Source: an uncultured Sphingobacteriaceae bacterium
Lineage (GTDB): Bacteria; Bacteroidota; Bacteroidia; Sphingobacteriales; Sphingobacteriaceae
Direction of reading: 5' to 3'
Length of the DNA: 14,739 bases
NCBI GenBank assembly: GCA_937875035.1
Contig: CALNCF010000245.1
Location: 1-14,739, forward strand
Shown here: in pieces, positions 1-7,211 of the stretch
Position numbering within the stretch: position 1 is the stretch's first letter
How the letters are laid out: every line of letters begins with the position of its first letter
The notes under the pieces: model-generated
Database searches by the model: none
Told to the model about the DNA's origin: nothing
The model's input: the letters and a program-made list of their open reading frames with translations, nothing else
Program-made: the position numbers and the translations under genes

Positions 1-1
1 C

Positions 2-115
2 TCTACATTTGATCAGCCGGGTACCGATCCGCGCACCGAGGGCCCCGGTGCGTCACTCGCGAGGGATCCCGTCCCGGTAACTAAAACGATCCGTTACACA
101 TTAAAAAAAATGTAA
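2..115 (+). CDS. possible C-terminal end of an upstream gene (partial, hypothetical)
   Basis: One frame is open from the left edge to a TAA at 113-115, ending in the residues VTKTIRYTLKKM. The stop lies two bases before the ATG at 118, which would fit a tightly spaced gene pair. The segment is only 37 codons and GC-rich, and it includes a GC-rich hairpin, so the open frame could be chance. No family is recognised. It is reported because it is the only uninterrupted plus-strand frame entering from the left edge. Confidence 0.3.
   Translation, partial: STFDQPGTDPRTEGPGASLARDPVPVTKTIRYTLKKM
32..52. repeat. GC-rich hairpin with 7-bp arms
   Basis: CGCACCG (32-38) and CGGTGCG (46-52) are perfect inverted repeats around a 7-nt loop. 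No T-run follows, so it is not a standard intrinsic terminator. It lies about 65 bases before the start of the 248-aa gene and could be a leader structure, or simply part of a coding end. Confidence 0.35.
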
Positions 116-117
116 TC

Positions 118-864
118 ATGGCACGACAAAAAAGTATCATCAAACTACAAGGAAGTATCGGGGATATTTCCTTCTATAAAACACGTTACGGGCACCTGGC
201 CCGTGAGAAGAACAGCATCGAGGGCAGCCGTATCGCTACCGACCCGGCGTTTGCACGTACGCGGGAGAATATGGCTGAATTCGGCGCCGTGACCAGCGCG
301 GGCAAATTACTGAGAGAAGCCTTGCGCCCTATGCTCATGCAAACCAAAAGGGGCGGACTGATCCCGCGTATCGTGAAGCTGATGGCTTCGATCAAGAATC
401 TCGACACCACCAGCCGCCGTGGCGAACGTAACGTGGGTACAGGTATTGCCTCCACAGGAGCCAAAGCCCTGGTAAAGGGCTATAACTTCAACGAACAGTG
501 CAGCTTGGGCGCGGTATTTGCCAAATCCTACACGGTCAATAAGACCACCGGGGTCATCACCCTCGGCAGCGTAGAGCCTGCTACCGATATCGTCTTCCAG
601 CCCGGCGCTACGCATGTCAGCCTGCAGGGCGGCTGGGCAAAGATCGACTTTGTAAAGAACAGTTATGAACTGCAACTGAGCGAAGTGGTGAACCTGGGCA
701 TTGATGAAGGGGCAGATGTCGTTCTCACACCCGCGGCGGTTCCTGCCGGAACGGGTACGGATGTATTCCTGCTCCTGATCAGCTTCTACCAGGAAGTGAA
801 CGAAGTACAGTATCCGCTCAGAAACGGGGAGTACAATGTGCTGAGTGTTATCGAAGTGGCATAA
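118..864 (+). CDS. conserved Bacteroidota protein of unknown function
   Basis: This is a 248-residue soluble-looking protein with no signal peptide or membrane segment. Its N-terminus carries a signature I associate with a family common in Bacteroidota genomes: K-LQGSIGDISFYKTR-YGHLAREK at about residues 9-32, then a basic helical stretch with FARTRENMAEF at about 45-55. The C-terminal half (about 120-248) alternates short hydrophobic and polar segments and is probably beta-rich. The ATG at 118 follows an A-rich leader and begins the conserved N-terminus, so the start is well supported. A strong hairpin lies right after the stop, so this is the last gene of its transcript. The family has no function known to me; a structural or assembly role is possible but unproven. 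Confidence 0.8.
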   Translation: MARQKSIIKLQGSIGDISFYKTRYGHLAREKNSIEGSRIATDPAFARTRENMAEFGAVTSAGKLLREALRPMLMQTKRGGLIPRIVKLMASIKNLDTTSRRGERNVGTGIASTGAKALVKGYNFNEQCSLGAVFAKSYTVNKTTGVITLGSVEPATDIVFQPGATHVSLQGGWAKIDFVKNSYELQLSEVVNLGIDEGADVVLTPAAVPAGTGTDVFLLLISFYQEVNEVQYPLRNGEYNVLSVIEVA

Positions 865-877
865 GCACGATCCGTTG

Positions 878-910
878 AACCAGGGCCGCCCGGAAGGGGT
901 GGCCCTGGTT
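878..910 (+). terminator. strong hairpin after the 248-aa gene
   Basis: AACCAGGGCC (878-887) pairs perfectly with GGCCCTGGTT (901-910). The stem extends inward by CCC/GGG plus one G-T wobble to a GGAAG loop, about 14 pairs in all. Only a weak T-rich tail follows (ATGTTAACTG). It starts 14 bases past the stop codon. The interval 911-1033 between this hairpin and the convergent exonuclease gene holds no supported gene. Confidence 0.7.
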
Positions 911-1033
911 ATGTTAACTGTAATAAGATCGTATCCTTATCGTGATAATTTTTCATTTAATAGAGATCATATTATGATTGTGGTGTTCACTTCTGCTCTT
1001 TCCGTGTATACGGGGCGATGTATGTTGTATGCA

Positions 1034-1945
1034 TTATATGTTTTTTAAAAAATCATCTTCCGATAGAATTTCAAGCGTGGAGCCTTTTTCAATCTGCTTA
1101 ACCGCATTCTCTTGTTTTCTGCTCATGCCATCATCTCCTACCACCCGGTAATCCTGTTGTCCTACTATCAGGAAGTCGGTGTTTATTGTAATGGCATTGT
1201 TAATGATACCGCCGATATCGACAATAGCCTGCTGAGCTTTTGCTCTGACCATGGAAGACAATGTTCCTGTAAAAACTACCGTTTTTCCATAAAAGATGCT
1301 ATCGGGATTATGTTTCTCCGGATCGCCGATAATTTTTGTCAGGTCTTTTGTTACGTAAGTGGCCTTGGTTTGAGATGGTTGGTATCCACCCTCGTAAAGT
1401 TTCCCGATGGTTGTTTTTAGTTTTTTAGGGAAGTCATCAAGTGATGAAATGCCTACAATCTCAAATGCCTTTAGCGTTAGTTCTGCGGTGGCTTTGCTGT
1501 CTGCACCTGCCCTGTGATGTTTGAGGTCAATATTGTTTAACCTACAAAGTGTTTTCAGATCGTAGGCCGGGAGTCCTTGCCAAACCTTTTTAGAAAAAAT
1601 ATAACTGCATGAGTAATTGAGGGAGGGAAAGGGAAGCCGATATGCTTCGAGTGTCCGGCGTAAAACACTTATATCGAACCCCGCGTTGTGGGCTATCAGG
1701 AATTTGTTTTCTACCAGGGGGCTTATTTCCGTCCATAGTTCATTAAATGCGGGTTTATCTGCTACATGTTCAGGCCTGATGCCGTGAATTTGCATGTTGA
1801 AATAGTCGAACTCTTTATATCGTGGTTTAATTAACCATGATTTTGTTTCTGCTATTTGTCCGCCGCTAACGAATGTGAGGCCTATTTCGCAAGGGCTGTC
1901 ACGTTGTGCCGTTGCCGTTTCGAAGTCTATGGTTATAAAATCCAC
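1034..1945 (-). CDS. DEDDh 3'-5' exonuclease with C-terminal BRCT domain
   Basis: This 303-aa protein combines a DnaQ/RNase T-type exonuclease (about residues 1-165) with a BRCT domain (about 216-303). Visible catalytic motifs are Exo I with D7 and E9 (IDFET), Exo II with D91 (AHNAGFD), and Exo III with H144 and D149 (H-x4-D), so all acidic residues and the histidine are present. The BRCT part begins YGKTVVFTGTL and contains the paired glycines and TDFLIVG strand typical of bacterial BRCTs such as that of DNA ligase. The start is GTG at 1943-1945: an ATG two bases upstream is in another frame and hits a stop, and the GTG sits right before the first core strand. The likely role is DNA repair or replication-associated trimming of 3' ends, with BRCT mediating protein or DNA-end binding. 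It is a stand-alone enzyme, not necessarily the polymerase III epsilon subunit. Confidence 0.85.
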   Translation of the reverse strand: MDFITIDFETATAQRDSPCEIGLTFVSGGQIAETKSWLIKPRYKEFDYFNMQIHGIRPEHVADKPAFNELWTEISPLVENKFLIAHNAGFDISVLRRTLEAYRLPFPSLNYSCSYIFSKKVWQGLPAYDLKTLCRLNNIDLKHHRAGADSKATAELTLKAFEIVGISSLDDFPKKLKTTIGKLYEGGYQPSQTKATYVTKDLTKIIGDPEKHNPDSIFYGKTVVFTGTLSSMVRAKAQQAIVDIGGIINNAITINTDFLIVGQQDYRVVGDDGMSRKQENAVKQIEKGSTLEILSEDDFLKNI

Positions 1946-2013
1946 ATTATCTTTTATTAAGTTTTAATACAATTGTCTTCTAAGCTGGTGAATAATTGCC
2001 GAGAACCACGCTA

Positions 2014-3129
2014 TTAGTCGTTTAGATAAGGAACCTTGATTTGTGAAACGGAAGCGATCCTTTTTACATTTCTCGTTTCATAGGTATCCTGACGGACGAT
2101 AGCGACGACTTCGATCATTACTTCAATTCCGTATGACATATCGTTGTTTCGAAGCCCGATAAAATAGCGGCCGGAGGTACAGCAGTTTTTTATGTTAACA
2201 ACTCCAGACATCAGGTTTTCTCTTGATGCATCTATTACGTATGTGTAAGCTAATTTATCCAGGAAAGGAGTATTGCTTCCATCCGGTATGACGAACACAT
2301 CGCAATAACTGGCACCGGGTGGAGTTGAAAGCATATTCATGCCAAAAGCCAGAGTTCCTGTAGCATCAATCGCCCGTGAAAGATCTCCCAGCAATTGCAT
2401 GTTTGACTTTGTTTTTGCCACATCGGCCGGATTCCTGGTCGCGGCGAAGGTATAATACCATTCCACCGTGTTTGGGGGAAGGGTGACAGGAAAACTTACC
2501 CGGTTTTTTCCAGTTAGATTTGTTGTGCTATTGATGTAGTGATTGACAGGGGTTTGCAGACTAACGGCCTGATATTTTGTATTCACTTTCACATTTTCTT
2601 CTGTGGTGATAAAGACTGTATCGTTTACAGTCTTCCACATGACATTGTAATTGAAGTTTGTCGAAGCTTCGTCAGATGGGATGCGCTTGAGTATCACATT
2701 ACACTGCCGGTCGAACACGTGGTTGGTGGCAAACTCGAACTGGTAAATACCTGTTTTAGGGATTTTGATACGTATGTCGTTCAGGGTTTGAAATGAATTG
2801 TTTGAATAGGCGATGGAACCCGATGTGTATTCAGTCACGATGATCCGTTGAGTGCCTTTACCATTAACAGTGCTGAAGTTGATGGAGATCTCGTCGCCCC
2901 CGGCAAAGGCATAATGCATTTTCGGGTAGCCGGGATAGGGTTTGTTGTTATTGTTTCCCTGCCACGTACTTACAGTAAGCACCCCAGGAATGTTCAGACT
3001 TTGGTTAGTAATAATTACAGGGGTTTGGGCAGAGGTTGTTTTTATCGAAAACAAGGTAAGGGCTGCAATGAATAACAGGGTGGAAAGGCTAGGCCTTTGT
3101 GCATGTATGCTCATTTTTTGTGCTTCCAT
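2014..3129 (-). CDS. secreted protein of unknown function (Bacteroidota family)
   Basis: This is a 371-aa exported protein. Residues 13-34 form a hydrophobic signal segment (LSTLLFIAALTLFSIKTTSA) with likely cleavage at TSA-Q. A second ATG at codon 6 (3112-3114) gives a more usual signal peptide and may be the true start. The mature part is beta-rich, with GGDEISINF, a GIYQFEF strand, and paired cysteines (CC) near residue 315. It resembles a set of secreted Bacteroidota proteins with the pattern GIYxFxF...RIP...WKT..DT and an ending close to VxYL(N/K)x. It has no lipobox, no T9SS tail and no catalytic signature. It lies 68 bp upstream of the exonuclease gene on the same strand and could be co-transcribed. 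Its function is unknown. Confidence 0.75.
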   Translation of the reverse strand: MEAQKMSIHAQRPSLSTLLFIAALTLFSIKTTSAQTPVIITNQSLNIPGVLTVSTWQGNNNNKPYPGYPKMHYAFAGGDEISINFSTVNGKGTQRIIVTEYTSGSIAYSNNSFQTLNDIRIKIPKTGIYQFEFATNHVFDRQCNVILKRIPSDEASTNFNYNVMWKTVNDTVFITTEENVKVNTKYQAVSLQTPVNHYINSTTNLTGKNRVSFPVTLPPNTVEWYYTFAATRNPADVAKTKSNMQLLGDLSRAIDATGTLAFGMNMLSTPPGASYCDVFVIPDGSNTPFLDKLAYTYVIDASRENLMSGVVNIKNCCTSGRYFIGLRNNDMSYGIEVMIEVVAIVRQDTYETRNVKRIASVSQIKVPYLND

Positions 3130-3508
3130 ATTGTGTATAGTCGTTATTATATTCTATTTCCCTCCGGGATGTGTACGCACGACCGCAGGGCTAAGGCGGT
3201 TACGGGTGATCTTTGAATTAATAGCGTTTAAACGGGTATGAGAATAAATTAAAGCTCTGCATATATTTCATGTAATCAAATTATTATTCCGATTCGATCG
3301 ATTATATGGAGTAATGCCAGGATTTAACTCCTTTTTCGGAATATTATACTTGTTAAAAGGGGTGTGACGCCGGTTTATATTCCCATAAGCGGGTGGTTAA
3401 AATCTGCGTGAAATGTTTCATGCCTGTTAAAAAAGTGTACGGAACTTTTTTTTCGAGGTGTTTTTGACTTATATCCAAACTTTTATTCCTGATCAGGCAA
3501 AATAATCT
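3130..3508. other. intergenic region between divergent genes, no gene supported
   Basis: This stretch separates the minus-strand 371-aa secreted protein from the plus-strand small secreted protein. It holds an 8-bp palindrome TCGATCGA at about 3294-3301 and AT-rich sequence. No RNA gene or convincing coding region was seen. A minus-strand open frame running through 3353-3655 overlaps the promoter and signal peptide of the small secreted gene and looks like chance. Confidence 0.5.
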
Positions 3509-3516
3509 TAAGTTTG
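3509..3516 (+). promoter_or_regulatory. putative -7 element TAAGTTTG
   Basis: TAAGTTTG matches the Bacteroidota -7 consensus TAnnTTTG. No clear -33 TTG sits at the expected spacing. It lies about 28 bases before the ATG at 3544, which places transcription start inside the ATG-containing stretch at 3514 and so favours 3544 as the translation start. Confidence 0.45.
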
Positions 3517-3543
3517 AATAGGTGTATGCTTTATTCAAACGAT

Positions 3544-3822
3544 ATGAAAATTTACTTTTGCATGCTGAAATGCGTGTTCTGCTGTTGCTTGTTGCTGGTG
3601 TGTCAAAAATCTGTCGCCCAGTTGCCTGATGCGCCATCCTATTGCGAGCTGGCATTTACGGTCAATCACCTGGACACCTGCACCAATGGTAATGCCGTGG
3701 AGATCACGATCCTTTCGGACGAGCGTTGCGGTCTGTTCATTCTTGAGTATGGGTATGGACAGGTCGATATCCTCGAAGCCGGGATGTGCTATCATAATTA
3801 CCGGGCAGCATTGAAGGGTTAA
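3544..3822 (+). CDS. small Cys-rich secreted protein, hypothetical
   Basis: This predicted 92-aa protein starts MKIYFCML. A cysteine-rich hydrophobic segment (CCCLLLVC) follows, and a likely signal peptidase site at SVAQ-L. The mature chain is about 65 residues with three or four cysteines (YCELAF, DTCTNG, RCGLF, MCYHN), compatible with disulfides after export. An upstream in-frame ATG at 3514 overlaps the promoter-like element and would spoil the signal peptide. I do not recognise the family. The gene ends at the border of an AT-rich islet, so it may be a truncated remainder of a longer protein. Confidence 0.5.
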   Translation: MKIYFCMLKCVFCCCLLLVCQKSVAQLPDAPSYCELAFTVNHLDTCTNGNAVEITILSDERCGLFILEYGYGQVDILEAGMCYHNYRAALKG

Positions 3823-4302
3823 CTAAACTTTAAAGATACTAAGTGAGATAACGTGATATAAATCCTAAATCATCTCCAGAGAGAATCCCATAACTGTTAA
3901 TCTTACTAGCAATAAGGATTTTAAAGTTTCCTGTTATCACAGGGCGCTTAATGTCTACGTTATCGGTGGAAACAATATTTATATTAAAGGAAAATAATGC
4001 AAATAACGGAAGTAAAATACGTATTCATATAAAATGGAACAGGTTATTTAATGGGAACTATTGGAAAGTTGATGACGATGGATATCGCTCCATAAAATCA
4101 ATAACCATAAAGATTATTGATTTTTTAATTTTAAATTACAAAAGATAACTATTTATCAAAACACGGATTTTCGATCAAATCTTTAAGTAGAATGTTTATA
4201 CATTCGGTCGGACTACCAATTTTTAAGTCCTCCTGCAAAGATTCTTCCATGGCTATCCATACATATCATTATTAACTCTTTTATATAGTTTTCTCAGATA
4301 TT
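3823..4302. other. AT-rich gap with decayed coding remnants
   Basis: This 480-bp stretch has no clean gene. On the plus strand, 3951-4148 is open for 65 codons (FNGNYWKVDDDGYRSIK and so on) without a recognisable start context. On the minus strand, 3839-4024 is open and ends in protein-like sequence (RPVITGNFKILIASK ... SGDDLGFISRYLT), but in-frame stops at 4025-4027 and 4058-4060 interrupt it upstream. The two overlap, so at most one was real. I read this as degenerate sequence left by a lost gene or an insertion. Confidence 0.4.
4149..4293 (-). pseudogene. frame-broken remnant of a small helical protein
   Basis: Immediately downstream of the 252-aa gene, two minus-strand frames can be joined. 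The first reads ENYIKELIMICMDS (from 4293). The second reads MEESLQEDLKIGSPTEC then INILLKDLIENPCFDK, ending at a TAG at 4149-4151. The second frame is blocked upstream by a TGA at 4266-4268. Together they look like the amphipathic C-terminal part of a small soluble protein broken by a frameshift near 4250. No family is recognised. A chance open frame remains possible. Confidence 0.25.
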
Positions 4303-5037
4303 TTAATTTTCGTTCGGTTTGAGAAAATTGAACCCAATTCCAAGAGATATCCACGGTTCATAGTTTTTCCCAAAATCATAACCTCCGATAATACCTATTT
4401 GTATCTTATCGCTTTTAAAACCCCATACGTGTCCAATAGCAAGTGTAGCGGCAGGTTCATTTGTAGGAGTTTTTGAAGTTGTATCGTTCACAGCATTTAC
4501 AGAGATTCCGGCACTAATGATAAAGGTAGAACTCGTTGCATATTCTAACGGTGTTCTCCAGCCATAATACAGACCTATCAATCCACCCGGAGTTACTTTA
4601 AGCTCATCTTGATACTTTACCTTAATAGGAACGGTAAGTGCACCGAAGACATGTGGCGTGAATTTTATTGCGTTAGCCTGTAAGATTTCCTTAGAGATGC
4701 AGTATTTGGGTCCGTAGGAGACATAGTTTTGTATGTGCTCATTGTTACCATCTTTAGTAACCCTATTGAATGACATAACTATTTTATCTCCCAAATCATA
4801 TATGACTGTGAATGTAGAGTTTCGCCCTATCGAATAAACCTGACCAGTAGAGCATTGTTTGTTTAGTTCATCAAAAGGCATTAAACAATCAAAAACTGGA
4901 GATTCGAAAAGATAGCTTTCGTCGACTAAGAATTCTTTTGAAGCGTATGGGCTCTTTTTTTCTGTTTGTGTGGACTCTTGAGAATATGCGTACAACGCAC
5001 TACATAGCAGCGAAAATGCAATTACGATATGTTTCAT
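4303..5037 (-). CDS. secreted, probably outer-membrane-associated protein, hypothetical
   Basis: The preferred start is the ATG at 5035-5037 (MKHIVIAFSLLCSALYAYSQ), giving 244 aa with a classic signal peptide cut after YSQ. An ATG eight codons upstream adds a polar lead that a signal peptide would not need. The mature protein has alternating amphipathic strands, with glycine-rich segments toward the C-terminus (GGLIGLYYGWRTP, IGIIGGYDFG, PWISLGIGFNF). This pattern fits a small beta-barrel or outer-membrane beta protein, although seven residues follow the last aromatic. The gene is clearly richer in A and T than its neighbours at 118-864 or dnaE, which suggests recent acquisition. No specific family is recognised. 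Confidence 0.65.
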   Translation of the reverse strand: MKHIVIAFSLLCSALYAYSQESTQTEKKSPYASKEFLVDESYLFESPVFDCLMPFDELNKQCSTGQVYSIGRNSTFTVIYDLGDKIVMSFNRVTKDGNNEHIQNYVSYGPKYCISKEILQANAIKFTPHVFGALTVPIKVKYQDELKVTPGGLIGLYYGWRTPLEYATSSTFIISAGISVNAVNDTTSKTPTNEPAATLAIGHVWGFKSDKIQIGIIGGYDFGKNYEPWISLGIGFNFLKPNEN

Positions 5038-5080
5038 TCTGTTATTTTTAAGATTTGACAATCCTCTAATTTATTAACAG

Positions 5081-5129
5081 TCGAGACTCGAATCTATCCG
5101 TAAAAACACCTATTTTTCTATCCGTAAAA
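5081..5129. promoter_or_regulatory. palindrome and 24-bp-period direct repeats upstream of the 252-aa gene
   Basis: TCTATCCGTAAAA occurs perfectly at 5093-5105 and 5117-5129, a 24-bp period. It is preceded by the palindrome TCGAG-A-CTCGA (5081-5091). All lie 44-92 bases upstream of the ATG at 5037, where an operator or leader structure for this gene would be expected. A near -7 element (TATCTTTA on the minus strand, 5145-5152) lies just beyond. The function is inferred only from position and repetition. Confidence 0.35.
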
Positions 5130-5154
5130 GAACTTAGTTAATTGTAAAGATACT

Positions 5155-5317
5155 GTAGTACCACATTAAAGTATTATTATACAGTGGAATTTCAATGATG
5201 CCCAGAGTTTTGAAGCAAAGGCTATTATATGAATGAGAGGCAAATAGCCGTTCATTATAAGTTGTTCAAAAAAACGAAATAGCATTGTCTTCTACATCGC
5301 GTGTTCCTGTTGGCGGC
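5155..5317. other. AT-rich intergenic region
   Basis: No gene is seen between the repeats upstream of the 252-aa gene and the end of the beta-propeller gene. A T-run on the minus strand (around 5268-5274) lies about 45 bases past the stop of the propeller gene, but it has no convincing hairpin. Confidence 0.4.
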
Positions 5318-6528
5318 TTACAACCCTGTCTTTATAAAAAGCTGATGCATGCCCCGGTCGCTGCTTAACTGGTAGGCGCCTGCCGGCAGGCTGCTGATGT
5401 CGATGCTAGTTCTGCCATGAGAAAGAGCTTGCATTAATTTTTCCCCGGTCATAGTGTAGATAGAAACAAGCGTGGGCTCCGGCCCCTGGTGATCATGCTC
5501 TATGCAGATGATGTTTGAAGCCGGGTTCGGGTAGAGCCGCATATGCCCCAGGTTCCGGTAGCTGCGGATCCCCGTTGTTGTTCCGAGCGTATAGATATTA
5601 TTGTTGCTTCCGAACAGCCAGATATGCTGCGGGTCGTTATAAAAAAGGTTGATGGCATTGATTCCCGTCGCAATCGTATCCCAGCTGGCGCCGGCATCGG
5701 ATGTTTTCCGGATCCGTTTCCCCTGGTTGTTATAATCCATCATATAGCCTTCGGTAGAAGAGATGAAGTGCAGCTTGTTGATATGCCTCCTGCTGAAGAA
5801 AGAGGCACTTCCACCCAGCTCGCACCACCGTCTGTCGTTTTCAGGAAGTAGCGGGAACGCCCGCCTGCCCAACCTGTATGGGCATCGGTGAATGAAAGCG
5901 TGTATACGTCGTCGTTCACTTCAGGTGAAGCCGTCCAGGTGCTGCCACCGTCATTGGTGGTATAAATATAGTTCTGGTACCAGATAAAACCTTTTGACGT
6001 GTTCATGAAAAGTACCTGCGCGTCGTAGCCGGAATTCGGTAATGCGAGCGGACTGCTCCATGTCTCACCACCATCGCTGGTACGGAGGAAATTCACCTGT
6101 CCCATTGAACCGGAATTACCGCTGGTGACGAGATACCCGTTCTGCGCGTCCGTAAAGTGGATATCGGTGATCATGCTGTTAACGCCGACCTTTTTTTCTT
6201 CCCAGGTTTTACCGGCATCATTGCTGATCAGGAGGCGTCCCCCGGAATTTTTCCCAAGCAGGACCCGGTTCGCTGAAACCGCGAACATGGAACGGTAAAA
6301 ATAAGCGCCGCCGAATTGTTCTTCTGATATTTTGGTCCAGTTGAGCCCGCCGTTATCCGAACGATAAGCCTGGATGCCGATAATACAATAACCGGTATCA
6401 TTACCCACGAATTGCAGATCGCTTACACCGCCACCTACAGGAAGGGTTGCCAGGAGATTTACATTTTGCGCGTTGGCTGCCAGTTGAAGCAGGCAAACCG
6501 TTATACATGCTATGATCGCTTTTTTCAT
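5318..6528 (-). pseudogene. Asp-box (YCF48/BNR-like) beta-propeller with T9SS sorting tail, frameshifted
   Basis: Two overlapping frames together make one protein of about 403 aa. The upstream part starts at the ATG at 6526-6528 (MKKAIIACITVCLLQLAANAQ, a clear signal peptide) and gives about 247 residues. The downstream part resumes in another frame around 5785. Six Asp boxes of the form S/T-x-D-x-G-x-x-W are visible: DNGGLNW, NDAGKTW, SDGGETW, NDGGSTW, TDGGASW and, after the shift, SDAGASW. These indicate a six- or seven-bladed propeller. The last ~75 residues are a type IX secretion sorting domain (LYPNPASN near its start, SLPAGAYQL near the end), so the intact protein would be exported and attached or released at the cell surface. 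The break maps to GGAGGC (5785-5790 on the plus strand as GCCTCC). One missing base restores ISTEGY-type propeller sequence. It could be a true null allele, a sequencing error or phase variation. Confidence 0.85.
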
Positions 6529-6561
6529 GATGATCGGTTTTAGTATGTTGGAATGAATTAG

Positions 6562-6580
6562 ACCGTATGTGAAATACGGT
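6562..6580. promoter_or_regulatory. inverted repeat upstream of the beta-propeller gene
   Basis: ACCGTAT (6562-6568) and ATACGGT (6574-6580) are perfect 7-bp arms around GTGAA, 34-52 bases upstream of the ATG at 6528. This position suits an operator or a 5' leader hairpin. No regulator is identified. Confidence 0.3.
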
Positions 6581-6699
6581 TCTGCAAAATTCGGTAAAGT
6601 GCCGGAGTGGGTCAATCGGGGAAGACGGGTAATATTGTATCCGGGGTAGTGGGTAGAAAGAGATGTTTACAGAAAGCAATACAGTGCTTTTAGAAAGTG

Positions 6700-6732
6700 A
6701 AATCCCGGACAGGTATAAATGATCCGGGATTT
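6700..6732 (-). terminator. hairpin terminator after the DUF3037 gene
   Basis: AAATCCCGGA (6700-6709) and TCCGGGATTT (6723-6732) form a perfect 10-bp stem around a 13-nt loop, about 95 bases past the stop of the DUF3037 gene. The minus-strand tail is moderately T-rich (ATTTCACTTTCT). The plus-strand side has a T7 run a little further on, so it may work in both directions. Confidence 0.6.
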
Positions 6733-6827
6733 TCAGGAATATTTTTTTCTATGCTGATATATGTGTGTAGAATGCAGGCTTTAGTTCTTTATGTTGCTGT
6801 GCGTTTTCAGTGCACGGGAATCTCATA

Positions 6828-7211
6828 TTAAAGTACCTGTTCCCGGTACAACCGTTGCAGGGTTTCTTCTGCATTGCTGCTAAAGCCCGGGTGTACCCGG
6901 GAAGTCTGCACCACGGTGCTGCGCATGGCTGTGAGCCAGCGGAACCGGGAGGGCATGTCGAGCAAGCCTATTGGTCCGGCTTCCTTTGTTCCCTTGCAGA
7001 TCCGTTCGATGGCTTCGAGGTGTATACGGATCTCGTCCGGATCGGCTTCGGCGCAAAAAGTATGCAGGCGGCGTTCGTCCACATGGAATAACGCCTGTAA
7101 GAATTTTTGTCGGGGGCAATACAGGATCACTCCCACGTTGATGAACTCCTCGCGTTCTACCCTGGGCACCACGCGGATCACGGCATACTCAAACAGATCT
7201 TTCTCTTGCAT
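6828..7211 (-). CDS. DUF3037 family protein, partner of the HipA-like kinase
   Basis: This 127-aa protein matches the DUF3037 pattern over nearly its full length: an N-terminal YAVIRVVPRVEREEFINVGVILYCP strand-turn block (about residues 9-33), then a basic RRL and a helical middle, ending in an arginine-rich helix. It has no signal peptide, no membrane segment and no helix-turn-helix. The start is the ATG at 7209-7211, inside the 3' end of the kinase gene, giving a 23-bp overlap in a different frame. That suggests translational coupling and matched amounts of the two proteins. DUF3037 has no function known to me. Its constant pairing with HipA-like kinases suggests a partner or regulator or a substrate-recruiting role, but that is inference. 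Confidence 0.85.
   Translation of the reverse strand: MQEKDLFEYAVIRVVPRVEREEFINVGVILYCPRQKFLQALFHVDERRLHTFCAEADPDEIRIHLEAIERICKGTKEAGPIGLLDMPSRFRWLTAMRSTVVQTSRVHPGFSSNAEETLQRLYREQVL

Noticed and set aside
845..1048. Plus-strand open frame of 67 codons after the 248-aa gene
   Set aside because: It overlaps the end of that gene, runs through the terminator hairpin and then AT-rich intergenic sequence, and has no protein-like pattern.
3353..3655. Minus-strand open frame of 100 codons opposite the small secreted gene
   Set aside because: It overlaps the promoter-like element and signal peptide coding of the plus-strand gene, and its composition is not protein-like. The plus-strand gene explains the region better.
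3951..4148. Plus-strand 65-codon open frame as a real gene
   Set aside because: No start context, promoter or family, and an overlapping minus-strand frame looks equally protein-like at one end. It is treated as part of a degenerate AT-rich stretch.
5785..5800. Programmed -1 ribosomal frameshift in the propeller gene
   Set aside because: No X-XXY-YYZ slippery site or following pseudoknot was seen near the break. A mutation or sequencing error is simpler.
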